The notes under the pieces were generated by a model. It made no database searches. It saw nothing but the letters and a program-made list of their open reading frames with translations, and was not told where the DNA came from. Below, one piece after another: positions 15,190-22,963 of a stretch of 35,009 nucleotides of DNA. Made by a program: the position numbers and the translations under genes. Origin of the DNA: DATHXC01 sp035459965 (lineage in GTDB: Bacteria > Pseudomonadota > Gammaproteobacteria > Burkholderiales > Methylophilaceae); NCBI GenBank assembly GCA_035459965.1, contig DATHXC010000006.1, positions 1 to 35,009 on the forward strand, given 5' to 3'. The stretch's first letter is position 1. Each line of letters starts with the position of its first letter.

Positions 15190-16092
15190 ATGACTCCCGC
15201 GATTAAAATCGAGCAGGTTCACAAGTATTTCGGCCCATTGCATGTGCTGAAAGGTATTGATTTGACTATTGAGCAGGGTGAGTTTTTTGCCTTGCTTGGC
15301 CCAAATGGCGCCGGTAAATCTACACTGATCAACTTGCTGGCAGGCCTCATGCGGCCAAGTAGCGGCCATTTATCAATCATGGGCCATGATGTGCTGGGTG
15401 ATTACCGTCAAGCCAGATTGGCGCTCGGCGTGGTGCCACAAGAACTGGTATTCGACCCGTTCTTTAATGTGCGCGAGATGCTGCGCTTCCAGGCTGGTTA
15501 TTTTGGGCGCGGTAAGGAAAACGATGCCTGGGTAGATGAGGTGATCGAAGCGCTCGGGCTTACTGACAAAGCGCACACCAATATGCGTCGCCTTTCAGGT
15601 GGTATGAAGCGTCGTGCGCTGATTGCGCAGGCGCTAGCCCACAAGCCGCCGGTGATTGTGCTGGATGAACCAACAGCGGGTGTAGACGTTGAGCTACGCC
15701 AGAGCATGTGGGAATTCATCAAGCGCCTCAATCGCGAGGGTCATACCATTATATTGACTACGCATTACCTGGAAGAGGCGGAAGTGCTGTGTAACCGCAT
15801 CGCCATGATGAAGCAGGGTGAGATTATTGCGCTGGATAGCACGGCCAACCTGCTTAACCGCATCCCGGGTAAAAATCTCCGCCTCAAATTGCGTGGTGGT
15901 AGTTTGCCTGTTAGTTTGACTGACCTGGTGCGTAGCCAGGATGGAGATACTTACAACCTGTCGTTAAGCGACATCACCCAGATTGAACCGATTCTATCCG
16001 CGATCAGGAGCGCGCAGCTCATGGTTGACGATATGCAGTTGCAGGTAGCAGATCTTGAAGATGTATTCGTGGATTTGGTAGGCAGGCCATGA
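15190..16092 (+). CDS. ABC-2 type exporter, ATP-binding protein (YadG-like)
   Basis: The 300-residue ATPase has Walker A GPNGAGKST (37-45), signature LSGGMKRRALIAQAL and Walker B VIVLDEPTAGVD. The H-loop is in ILTTHYLEEAE. A C-terminal extension typical of the YadG/CcmA-like DRA subfamily follows. It overlaps the permease gene by 4 bases (ATGA), so the two form one exporter. The substrate is unknown. The pair sits between mlaB and ibaG, where enterobacteria have no such genes, suggesting an envelope role by context only. Confidence 0.9.
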   Translation: MTPAIKIEQVHKYFGPLHVLKGIDLTIEQGEFFALLGPNGAGKSTLINLLAGLMRPSSGHLSIMGHDVLGDYRQARLALGVVPQELVFDPFFNVREMLRFQAGYFGRGKENDAWVDEVIEALGLTDKAHTNMRRLSGGMKRRALIAQALAHKPPVIVLDEPTAGVDVELRQSMWEFIKRLNREGHTIILTTHYLEEAEVLCNRIAMMKQGEIIALDSTANLLNRIPGKNLRLKLRGGSLPVSLTDLVRSQDGDTYNLSLSDITQIEPILSAIRSAQLMVDDMQLQVADLEDVFVDLVGRP

Positions 16093-16886
16093 AGCCAGAT
16101 CTAACGCCCACCCAAGCGGCTAGCATGAATTATCGCGGTGTCTGGACCTTGTTCAAGAAGGAGTTGCTGCGTTTCTGGCGCGTGGCTTTCCAGACGGTGG
16201 CGGCACCTGTGATGACGGCTTTGCTATACCTGCTGATCTTTTCGCATGTGCTACAAGCCCATGTTGAGGTTTACCCGGGGGTGGAGTACAGCGCATTCCT
16301 GATTCCCGGCCTGATCATGATGTCGGTGCTGCAAAACGCTTTTGCCAATAGCTCTTCCAGCCTGGTGCAATCCAAGGTGATGGGCAATATTATTTTTGTA
16401 CTGCTGACGCCACTTTCTTATCTGGAGTTTTTCCTGGCATTTCTTGGTGCAGCGATTGTCCGCGGATTGGTAGTCGGGCTCTGTATTCTGCTTGTAGCCA
16501 GTTTCTTCGTGTCTTTGCCGGTCAAGCATCCATTTATTATTCTGGCATTTACCTTTCTGGGCAGTGCTTTACTGGGAACCTTTGGTATCATTGCGGGCAT
16601 ATGGGCAGAGAAGTTTGACCAGATGGCCACTTTCCAGAATTTTATCATCATGCCGTTGTCATTTTTATCCGGGGTGTTTTACTCGATACATTCACTGCCC
16701 CCGTTCTGGCAGAAGGTATCGCACCTCAATCCATTTTTTTACATGATAGATGGCTTCAGGCATGGATTTTTCGGCGTCAGTGATATTTCACCATGGGTGA
16801 GTTTGAGTGTCGTGGGTGCCAGCTTTTTTGTCCTGTCATTAGTAGCATTGCATATGTTGAAGTCGGGCTATAAGCTGCGCGGTTAA
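16089..16886 (+). CDS. ABC-2 type exporter, permease (YadH-like)
   Basis: The 265-residue permease has a cytoplasmic N-terminus (TLFKKELLRFWRVAFQTV) and about six hydrophobic spans. It has the ABC-2 membrane motif region FIIMPLSFLSGVFYSIHSLPPFWQ followed by HLNPFFYMIDGFRHGF, which is highly typical of YadH-type permeases. It is translationally coupled to the ATPase gene through an ATGA overlap. The substrate is unknown. Confidence 0.9.
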   Translation: MKPDLTPTQAASMNYRGVWTLFKKELLRFWRVAFQTVAAPVMTALLYLLIFSHVLQAHVEVYPGVEYSAFLIPGLIMMSVLQNAFANSSSSLVQSKVMGNIIFVLLTPLSYLEFFLAFLGAAIVRGLVVGLCILLVASFFVSLPVKHPFIILAFTFLGSALLGTFGIIAGIWAEKFDQMATFQNFIIMPLSFLSGVFYSIHSLPPFWQKVSHLNPFFYMIDGFRHGFFGVSDISPWVSLSVVGASFFVLSLVALHMLKSGYKLRG

Positions 16887-16935
16887 GTAATTGTTCCCTT
16901 AAATTTTTTGAGTAAATGTATTGAGGTAGTCCTGA

Positions 16936-17184
16936 ATGTTGAGTGCATCAGATTTAAAAACCTATATCACCCAAGGCCTGGCCTGTGACCACGTGCAGGT
17001 ATTGGGCGACGACGGCCAGCATTTTGAGGCGATTGTCGTCAGCCCACTATTTGTCGGAAAAAACATGGTGCAACAACACCAGCTGGTCTATCAGGCTTTA
17101 GGAGACCGCATGCGCCAAGAAATACACGCGCTTTCCATGCGCACATTTACCCCGGAAGCATGGGCAAAATTGAGCGCCGCATAA
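16936..17184 (+). CDS. ibaG: BolA-family protein IbaG
   Basis: This is a small 82-residue BolA/IbaG protein. It has the family core with FEAIVVSPLFVGKNMVQQHQ (helix-turn-helix-like class II KH fold) and MRTFTPEAW at the end. The position between the mla operon and murA matches ibaG (yrbA) rather than bolA. BolA-type proteins bind a [2Fe-2S] cluster together with monothiol CGFS glutaredoxins, and such a gene lies directly downstream. Confidence 0.9.
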   Translation: MLSASDLKTYITQGLACDHVQVLGDDGQHFEAIVVSPLFVGKNMVQQHQLVYQALGDRMRQEIHALSMRTFTPEAWAKLSAA

Positions 17185-17278
17185 GGCTACTCTTACAAGC
17201 CGCAAGCCTGACTAAAAACTTGCCAGACAACAAAAATAGTCAGCAAAGAATTTTAATTTAAATGTATGGAGAACGACC

Positions 17279-17596
17279 ATGGATACACAAGAGATTATCA
17301 AGAGCCAAGTGACATCAAACCCGGTTGTGCTATATATGAAGGGCAGCCCGAAATTCCCGCAATGTGGTTTTTCCGGCCTGGCAATTCAGATACTGCAAGC
17401 ATGCGGTGTAACTAACCTCACCACTATCGATGTATTGGCTGACCCTGCTATTCGTGAGGGCATCAAGAGCTACGCCAACTGGCCTACTATTCCACAACTG
17501 TATATCAACGGCGAGTTCGTTGGCGGCTCAGATATCATGCGCGATTTGTACCAGCAAGGTGAGTTGCAAAAAATGGTGCAGGAAGCGACTGCCTAA
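17279..17596 (+). CDS. grxD: monothiol glutaredoxin, CGFS type (Grx4/GrxD)
   Basis: The 105-residue protein has the CGFS active site at residues 29-32 (FPQCGFSG) and the glutathione-binding WPTIPQLYINGEFVGGSDIM block. CGFS glutaredoxins transfer or hold [2Fe-2S] clusters, alone or as heterodimers with BolA proteins. A GGAG ribosome-binding site precedes the ATG. The stop codon is immediately followed by the TTG start of murA, so the genes are translationally linked. Confidence 0.96.
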   Translation: MDTQEIIKSQVTSNPVVLYMKGSPKFPQCGFSGLAIQILQACGVTNLTTIDVLADPAIREGIKSYANWPTIPQLYINGEFVGGSDIMRDLYQQGELQKMVQEATA

Positions 17597-18865
17597 TTGG
17601 ATAAACTTGTTATAGAAGGCGGTTTCAAGCTTAACGGCGAAGTACGTATTTCAGGGGCAAAGAATGCGGCTTTGCCCATCATCTGCGCGGCTTTGCTGGC
17701 GGAAACACCACTCAAGCTATCCAGTGTGCCTAACCTGAAGGATGTGAATACGACTTACACATTGTTGCGGCATATGGGTGTAAAGGTTGATCTGACAGCA
17801 GATAACTGCGTGACGCTGGATGCAAGTGATGTGACTTCGCAAGAAGCGCCGTACGAGATGGTGAAAACCATGCGTGCTTCCATACTGGTGTTAGGCCCTT
17901 TGCTGGCACGCTTCGGCCATGCCCGTGTTTCCTTGCCGGGTGGCTGTGCCATCGGCTCACGCCCGGTAGATCTGCACATCAAGGGTTTGCAGGCGATGGG
18001 TGCCGAGATACATATTGAGCATGGCTATATTGAGGCAACAACTGCACACCTGCCAAACAAGCGCCTGCAGGGCGCACGTATTTTCATGGATCTGGTGACC
18101 GTCACTGGTACCGAAAACCTGATGATGGCCGCTGCGCTGGCAACCGGTACTACGGTGCTGGAAAATGCCGCACGGGAACCTGAAGTGGTCGATATGGCAG
18201 AATGCCTGATCAAGATGGGCGCGCGAATTGAGGGTGCCGGCACTGATGTGATTACCGTGCATGGCGTGGAGCGACTCAATGGTGCCGAGCATGCCGTGGT
18301 CTGTGATCGCATAGAAGCGGGTACTTATCTGGTAGCTGCTGCCATGACGGGCGGCAGCATCAAGCTGACCAATGCGCGTGCTGACTTGCTGGATGCCGTG
18401 ATTGAAAAGTTGCGCGAAGCCGGTGCCACCATAGAGCATGATGCGAATACCATCTCCATTACCAGCACCGGCAAGTTGAAATCGGTTAATTTGCGCACTG
18501 CGCCGCATCCGGCTTTTCCTACCGACATGCAGGCACAACTGATGGCATTGAATACCGTGGCAGATGGTGTGGCCACCGTGACGGAAACCATCTTTGAGAA
18601 CCGCTTTATGCATGTGCAGGAAATGCAGCGCCTGGGTGCGCATATCGAAGTGGAAGGTAACACTGCAATCGTACGCGGAGTGGAGTATTTGGATGGTGCC
18701 ACCGTGATGGCAACCGATTTGCGCGCTTCTGCCAGCTTGGTACTTGCTGGCTTGGTAGCACGCGGTGAGACCACTATAGAGCGTATTTATCATCTGGATC
18801 GTGGTTATGAATTGCTGGAAGCAAAGTTGACTGCACTGGGTGCGAGAGTAAAAAGAGTAAATTAA
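17597..18865 (+). CDS. murA: UDP-N-acetylglucosamine 1-carboxyvinyltransferase MurA
   Basis: MurA catalyses the first committed step of peptidoglycan synthesis, transferring enolpyruvate from PEP to UDP-GlcNAc. The 422-residue protein begins MDKLVIEGG with K22 in SGAKNAALP. It has the reactive Cys117 (fosfomycin target) in PGGCAIGSRPVDLH. The start is TTG at 17597, directly after the grxD stop codon, with an AGGAAG sequence 12 bases upstream. No ATG alternative fits the family N-terminus. hisG follows after only 2 bp. Confidence 0.97.
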   Translation: MDKLVIEGGFKLNGEVRISGAKNAALPIICAALLAETPLKLSSVPNLKDVNTTYTLLRHMGVKVDLTADNCVTLDASDVTSQEAPYEMVKTMRASILVLGPLLARFGHARVSLPGGCAIGSRPVDLHIKGLQAMGAEIHIEHGYIEATTAHLPNKRLQGARIFMDLVTVTGTENLMMAAALATGTTVLENAAREPEVVDMAECLIKMGARIEGAGTDVITVHGVERLNGAEHAVVCDRIEAGTYLVAAAMTGGSIKLTNARADLLDAVIEKLREAGATIEHDANTISITSTGKLKSVNLRTAPHPAFPTDMQAQLMALNTVADGVATVTETIFENRFMHVQEMQRLGAHIEVEGNTAIVRGVEYLDGATVMATDLRASASLVLAGLVARGETTIERIYHLDRGYELLEAKLTALGARVKRVN

Positions 18866-18867
18866 CC

Positions 18868-19503
18868 ATGATTACTATTGCATTATCCAAAGGCCGGATA
18901 TTTGAAGAAACCACGCCACTACTGGCTGCGGCAGGCATCACTGCGCTGGAAGATCCGGAATCCTCGCGCAAACTCATACTGGAAACCAATCGCCCGGATG
19001 TGCGGTTGATCATAGTGCGTGCAACCGATGTGCCGACTTATGTGCAATATGGCGCAGCCGATCTGGGCATTGCCGGTAAGGATGTGCTGAATGAGCATGG
19101 TGGCGAGGGTTTATATCAGCCACTGGACCTGAAAATTGCCCGTTGTAAGATGATGGTGGCGGTACGCGAAGATTTCGATTATTTCGGTTCCATCCGCCGT
19201 GGTGCACGCCTTAAAGTCGTCACCAAATATGTCAAGGCAGCACGTGAACACTTTGCAGATAAAGGCATGCACGTGGACTTGATCAAGCTGTATGGCTCCA
19301 TGGAGCTGGGTCCGCTGGTTGGCTTGGCGGATGTAATTGTGGATTTGGTGAGCACAGGCGGCACACTGCGTGCCAATAACCTGAAAGCCGTTGAAGAAAT
19401 CAGCGAGATCAGCTCGCGCCTGGTAGTCAATCAGGCCTCATTGAAATTGAAGCGTGCCATGCTGCAACCTATCATGGACAGCATTGCACTAGCTGTTAAA
19501 TAA
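18868..19503 (+). CDS. hisG: ATP phosphoribosyltransferase HisG, short form
   Basis: HisG performs the first step of histidine synthesis, condensing ATP with PRPP. It is the 211-residue short form, with IALSKGRIFEETTPLL at the N-terminus, the AADLGIAGKDVL segment and the PRPP-binding region DVIVDLVSTGGTLRANNL. It lacks the C-terminal regulatory domain, so by family knowledge it needs the HisZ paralogue; no hisZ is in this window. The gene begins 2 bp after murA. Confidence 0.97.
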   Translation: MITIALSKGRIFEETTPLLAAAGITALEDPESSRKLILETNRPDVRLIIVRATDVPTYVQYGAADLGIAGKDVLNEHGGEGLYQPLDLKIARCKMMVAVREDFDYFGSIRRGARLKVVTKYVKAAREHFADKGMHVDLIKLYGSMELGPLVGLADVIVDLVSTGGTLRANNLKAVEEISEISSRLVVNQASLKLKRAMLQPIMDSIALAVK

Positions 19504-19545
19504 ACCAGCTGTTAAGTAATCAAGAAGCACAATTAGGATATTGAA

Positions 19546-20844
19546 ATGAAGGTAAGACGTTTTTCTACCAAAGATGCCAGTTTCGACAGTGATTTAAAAC
19601 AGTTGCTGGCATTCGAGACTGCACAGGACGATGAAATCGACCTGGTGGTAGCAAATATTCTGCGCGACGTGAAGAAGCGCGGTGATGAAGCGGTGCTGGA
19701 ATATACTAGGCGCTTTGATCGCCTGGATGTGGCTGGCCTGAGCCAGCTGGAAATCTCTAAAGTTGAATTACATCAGGCGTTGGAGAGTCTGCCTGCCGAA
19801 CAGCGCAAAGCTTTGCAGCAAGCAGCTAACCGCGTGCGCAGCTACCATGAGAAGCAATTGATGTCTTCCTGGACCTATACTGAGAATGATGGCACCTTGC
19901 TGGGCCAGCAAGTCACTTCGCTTGATCGGGTCGGCTTATACGTCCCTGGCGGCAAGGCTGCATATCCTTCATCGGTATTGATGAACGCAATCCCGGCCAA
20001 GGTGGCTGGTGTGAGTGAGCTCATCATGGTGGTGCCAACGCCGAATGGCGAGAAGAATGCGCTGGTGCTGGCTGCGGCTGCGATCTGCGATGTCGACCGT
20101 GTATTCTGTATCGGCGGCGCGCAAGCCGTGGCGGCGCTGGCTTATGGTACGCAAACCGTGCCGCAGGTCGACAAGATAGTCGGCCCCGGCAATGCCTATG
20201 TGGCTGCGGCAAAGCGTCGTGTCTTCGGCGTAGTCGGCATCGATATGGTGGCCGGGCCTTCCGAGATACTGGTCATTTGTGATGGCAAGACTAATCCCGA
20301 CTGGGTGGCGATGGACTTGTTCTCACAGGCCGAGCACGATGAATTGGCACAGGCGATATTGTTATCACCCGATGCCGAGTTCCTGGATAAAGTGGCAGCC
20401 AGTATGGACAGGCTGGTAGAAGAAATGCCACGCAAGGAAATCATCCTGACTTCATTGCAGGATAGAGGTGCACTGATCCATGTGCGTGATCTTGAGGAAG
20501 CGGCACAAATCGCCAACTACATCGCCCCTGAGCACTTGGAATTGTCGCTAGATGAGCCATTAGCCTTCAGCAAGAAAATCAAGCATGCCGGCGCCATTTT
20601 CATGGGGCGTGATACCTGTGAAGCATTAGGAGATTACTGTGCGGGCCCTAACCATGTGTTGCCCACATCACGTACTGCGCGTTTTTCCTCGCCATTGGGC
20701 GTTTACGACTTCCAAAAACGCAGTAGCCTGATCATGGTGTCTGCTGAAGGTGCGCAGGTGTTGGGTAAAGTCGCTTCTACGTTAGCCCGCGGTGAAGGCT
20801 TGCAGGCGCACGCCAGAAGCGCAGAGTTCCGCCTTAAATCATAA
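19546..20844 (+). CDS. hisD: histidinol dehydrogenase HisD
   Basis: HisD is a zinc enzyme that oxidises histidinol to histidine in two NAD-dependent steps. The 432-residue protein has GLYVPGGKAAYPSSVLM, GGAQAVAALAYGT and VDKIVGPGNAYVAAAKR. DLFSQAEHDELAQ supplies zinc-binding Gln and His, and FMGRDTCEALGDYCAGPNH follows. Its stop codon overlaps the hisC ATG by one base. Confidence 0.97.
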   Translation: MKVRRFSTKDASFDSDLKQLLAFETAQDDEIDLVVANILRDVKKRGDEAVLEYTRRFDRLDVAGLSQLEISKVELHQALESLPAEQRKALQQAANRVRSYHEKQLMSSWTYTENDGTLLGQQVTSLDRVGLYVPGGKAAYPSSVLMNAIPAKVAGVSELIMVVPTPNGEKNALVLAAAAICDVDRVFCIGGAQAVAALAYGTQTVPQVDKIVGPGNAYVAAAKRRVFGVVGIDMVAGPSEILVICDGKTNPDWVAMDLFSQAEHDELAQAILLSPDAEFLDKVAASMDRLVEEMPRKEIILTSLQDRGALIHVRDLEEAAQIANYIAPEHLELSLDEPLAFSKKIKHAGAIFMGRDTCEALGDYCAGPNHVLPTSRTARFSSPLGVYDFQKRSSLIMVSAEGAQVLGKVASTLARGEGLQAHARSAEFRLKS

Positions 20845-21902
20845 TGAGTAAATTCTGGAGCAAGGTGGTGCACGGCCTGACACCCTATGTACCGGGTGAG
20901 CAGCCGAAAATTGCTAACCTGATCAAGCTCAATACCAACGAGAATCCTTATGGGCCAAGCCCCAAGGTGCTGGCTGCTTTGCAGGCCGAAGCTGCAGACA
21001 GTTTGCGCCTTTATCCTGACCCTAACTCCGATAAGCTGAAATTAGCCATCGCTGAATTTCATGGCATCCAGACTAGTCAGGTATTTGTTGGCAATGGTTC
21101 AGATGAGGTGCTGGCGCATGTGTTTAATGCCTTGTTAAAGCATGATGCGCCGCTGTTATTCCCGGATATCACCTACAGCTTTTACCCTGTGTATTGCGGG
21201 CTTTATGATATTGAATATCAGACCATTCCGCTTACAGCCTCATTTGAAATCAATGTGGATGATTATCTGCAGCCTAACGGTGGCATTGTTTTCCCCAATC
21301 CCAATGCCCCTACCGGGCGTCAGCTGGCATTGGCTGACATTAAGCGTTTACTCAAAGCGAATACTGAATCCGTTGTGGTGATCGATGAAGCGTATGTGGA
21401 TTTTGGTTGCGAGTCTGCTATTCAGCTAATCGATCAATACCCACAGTTGCTCATCACACATACCCTGTCCAAAGGCCGTTCCTTGGCTGGTTTGCGTGTG
21501 GGTTACGCCGTTGGCCATGTGGATTTGATTGATGCCTTGCATCGGGTAAAGGATAGTTTCAACTCCTATCCGCTGGATCGGTTTGCTACAGCCGGTGCCG
21601 CCGCCGCAATGCAGGATAAAGCCTACTTTGATGAGGCACGCAACAAGGTAATAGCCAGCCGTGAGCGATTAGTGAGTGAGTTGCAGGCCCTGGGTTTCGA
21701 AGTGCTTCCATCTGCCGCCAATTTTATTTTTGTAAAGCATGCGCAGCGCGATGCCGTAGAGCTCGCTATGCATTTGCGTGAACGTAGCATCATCGTGCGT
21801 CACTTCAAGAGCCCTGAGCGTATTGCCCAGTACATGCGTATTACCATAGGTACAGATGGCGAATGTGCAGCGCTGGTGAAGGCGCTTAAAGAGATACTGT
21901 AG
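20844..21902 (+). CDS. hisC: histidinol-phosphate aminotransferase HisC
   Basis: This is a PLP-dependent class I/II aminotransferase of 352 residues. It has the substrate region IKLNTNENPYGPSP, the NPNAPTG motif and VVIDEAYVDF. The PLP lysine K210 is in THTLSKGRSLAGLRVGYA. The protein converts imidazole-acetol phosphate and glutamate to histidinol phosphate. Its start overlaps the hisD stop codon (TAATG). No terminator is obvious after it before the hps promoter. Confidence 0.97.
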   Translation: MSKFWSKVVHGLTPYVPGEQPKIANLIKLNTNENPYGPSPKVLAALQAEAADSLRLYPDPNSDKLKLAIAEFHGIQTSQVFVGNGSDEVLAHVFNALLKHDAPLLFPDITYSFYPVYCGLYDIEYQTIPLTASFEINVDDYLQPNGGIVFPNPNAPTGRQLALADIKRLLKANTESVVVIDEAYVDFGCESAIQLIDQYPQLLITHTLSKGRSLAGLRVGYAVGHVDLIDALHRVKDSFNSYPLDRFATAGAAAAMQDKAYFDEARNKVIASRERLVSELQALGFEVLPSAANFIFVKHAQRDAVELAMHLRERSIIVRHFKSPERIAQYMRITIGTDGECAALVKALKEIL

Positions 21903-21935
21903 GACGGTATTAACGCCCTATTTAATAAAGTATTT

Positions 21936-21964
21936 TTGACCAAAACGCAAAATCGTTATATAAC
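21936..21964 (+). promoter_or_regulatory. sigma-70 promoter of hps
   Basis: TTGACC (21936-21941) and TATAAC (21959-21964) are separated by exactly 17 bases. Each differs from consensus at one position. This is the best sigma-70 promoter I see in the window. Transcription would start near 21971, giving a leader of about 120 bases. Confidence 0.8.
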
Positions 21965-21967
21965 GTC

Positions 21968-22034
21968 AACTTGAGAAAAAATCTCGCAAGTTTATTTCCA
22001 ATGTCAGAACGCTGTTCTATTAACACATTGGAAA
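21968..22034 (+). promoter_or_regulatory. structured 5' leader of hps
   Basis: A bulged hairpin sits at the predicted RNA 5' end (CTTGAGA pairing with TCTCGCAAG). A 10-bp perfect inverted repeat, TTTCCAATGT (21995-22004) and ACATTGGAAA (22025-22034), follows and encloses an inner AGAAC-GCT-GTTCT hairpin. No T tract follows directly, so it is not a simple terminator. It may stabilise the mRNA or bind a regulator. It resembles no riboswitch class that I recognise. Confidence 0.55.
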
Positions 22035-22093
22035 AAATGTATTATATTTTTTGTAGCTAAATCATAACCTTGTAATTAAGCGGAGGAAGTATC

Positions 22094-22774
22094 GTGGCAC
22101 TAACCCAAATGGCATTAGACTCATTAGATTTCGACGCAACCGTAGCACTTGCTACTACAGTTGCCCCACACGTAGACATCCTTGAAATTGGTACACCTTG
22201 CATCAAGCACAATGGCATCAAACTGCTTGAAGTATTGCGCGCCAAGTTCCCAAACAACAAGATCCTGGTTGACTTGAAGACTATGGATGCTGGTTACTAC
22301 GAAGCTGAGCCATTCTATAAGGCTGGTGCTGATATTTGTACAGTTCTGGGTACTGCTGATCTTGGCACTATCAAAGGCGTAATCGACGTTGCTAACAAGT
22401 ATGGCAAAGAAGCTCAAGTTGACTTGATCAATGTTGAAGACAAAGCTACACGTACTAAAGAAGCTGTAAAAATGGGCGCACACATCATTGGCGTGCATAC
22501 TGGTCTGGATCAACAAGCTGCTGGTCAAACACCATTTGCCGATTTGGCGCTGGTAAACGGCCTTGGCCTTGGTGTTAAAGTTTCTGTAGCTGGTGGTGTT
22601 AAAGCTGCAACCGTACGTCAAGTGGTTGATGCTGGTGCAACGATCGTTGTAGCTGGCGCTGCTATCTACGGTGCTGCTGATCCTGCTGCTTCTGCTGCTG
22701 AAATCACTGGCCTGGCACGTGGCACGACTTCAGGTGGTGGTTTGTTCGGCTGGTTAAAAGGCCTGTTTAGCTAA
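22094..22774 (+). CDS. hps: 3-hexulose-6-phosphate synthase (Hps)
   Basis: Hps fixes formaldehyde onto ribulose 5-phosphate to give hexulose 6-phosphate, the entry step of the ribulose monophosphate cycle. The 226-residue TIM barrel belongs to the OMP decarboxylase suprafamily. It has EIGTPCIKHNG (31-41), the D-x-K-x-x-D catalytic motif (D60, K62, D65 in VDLKTMDAG) and GVHTGLDQQAAG. The phosphate-binding end follows with SVAGGV and VVAGAAIYGA. Start is GTG at 22094 behind a strong GGAGGA. Codons are heavily GCT/GTT-biased, unlike flanking his genes, which suggests very high expression. A Gly-rich linker and hydrophobic tail (LFGWLKGLFS) extend the usual ~210-residue length. The partner isomerase gene is not here. 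Confidence 0.96.
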   Translation: MALTQMALDSLDFDATVALATTVAPHVDILEIGTPCIKHNGIKLLEVLRAKFPNNKILVDLKTMDAGYYEAEPFYKAGADICTVLGTADLGTIKGVIDVANKYGKEAQVDLINVEDKATRTKEAVKMGAHIIGVHTGLDQQAAGQTPFADLALVNGLGLGVKVSVAGGVKAATVRQVVDAGATIVVAGAAIYGAADPAASAAEITGLARGTTSGGGLFGWLKGLFS

Positions 22775-22806
22775 AAATTTTAGTTAGGCAACAGCTCATC
22801 AAGTAT

Positions 22807-22856
22807 CAAAACCGCTGCAAAACAATCAAATAAAGTTTTGTGGCGGTTTTGCTTTG
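22807..22856 (+). terminator. rho-independent terminator after hps
   Basis: A 17-bp stem (22807-22823 with 22835-22851) contains two G-U pairs and an 11-base loop, followed by GCTTTGT. It would isolate hps from hisB. Confidence 0.85.
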
Positions 22857-22897
22857 TAAGGCCATAGTTTTGTAAAGCCCGAGTTAGGTAAAGTAGT

Positions 22898-22903
22898 TAT
22901 AAT
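22898..22903 (+). promoter_or_regulatory. candidate -10 for the hisBHAFIE operon
   Basis: A perfect TATAAT lies 60 bases before the hisB start and downstream of the hps terminator, where a new promoter is needed. No good -35 at 16-18 bases is visible. Confidence 0.4.
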
Positions 22904-22963
22904 TGTATTGCTGTTAAATTGTACAGCCGTCAAAGTTTAAAATAGGAAAGTAAGAACTCCCTC

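Noticed and set aside
17200..17270. CTGACTA/TAGTCAG inverted repeat between ibaG and grxD
   Set aside because: The arms are only 7 bp with a long loop and no T tract, which is easily expected by chance.
17957..18793. 278-codon open frame antisense to murA
   Set aside because: It is a shadow of the long murA gene, rich in His/Gln/Cys with no domain; murA on the other strand is unmistakable.
18780..18870. Possible histidine attenuator or leader peptide before hisG
   Set aside because: hisG begins 2 bp after murA. There is no run of His codons and no terminator/antiterminator pair.
22028..22056. Second sigma-70 promoter upstream of hps (TTGGAA with downstream A/T-rich bases)
   Set aside because: No -10-like hexamer at proper spacing; the upstream TTGACC-N17-TATAAC fits far better.
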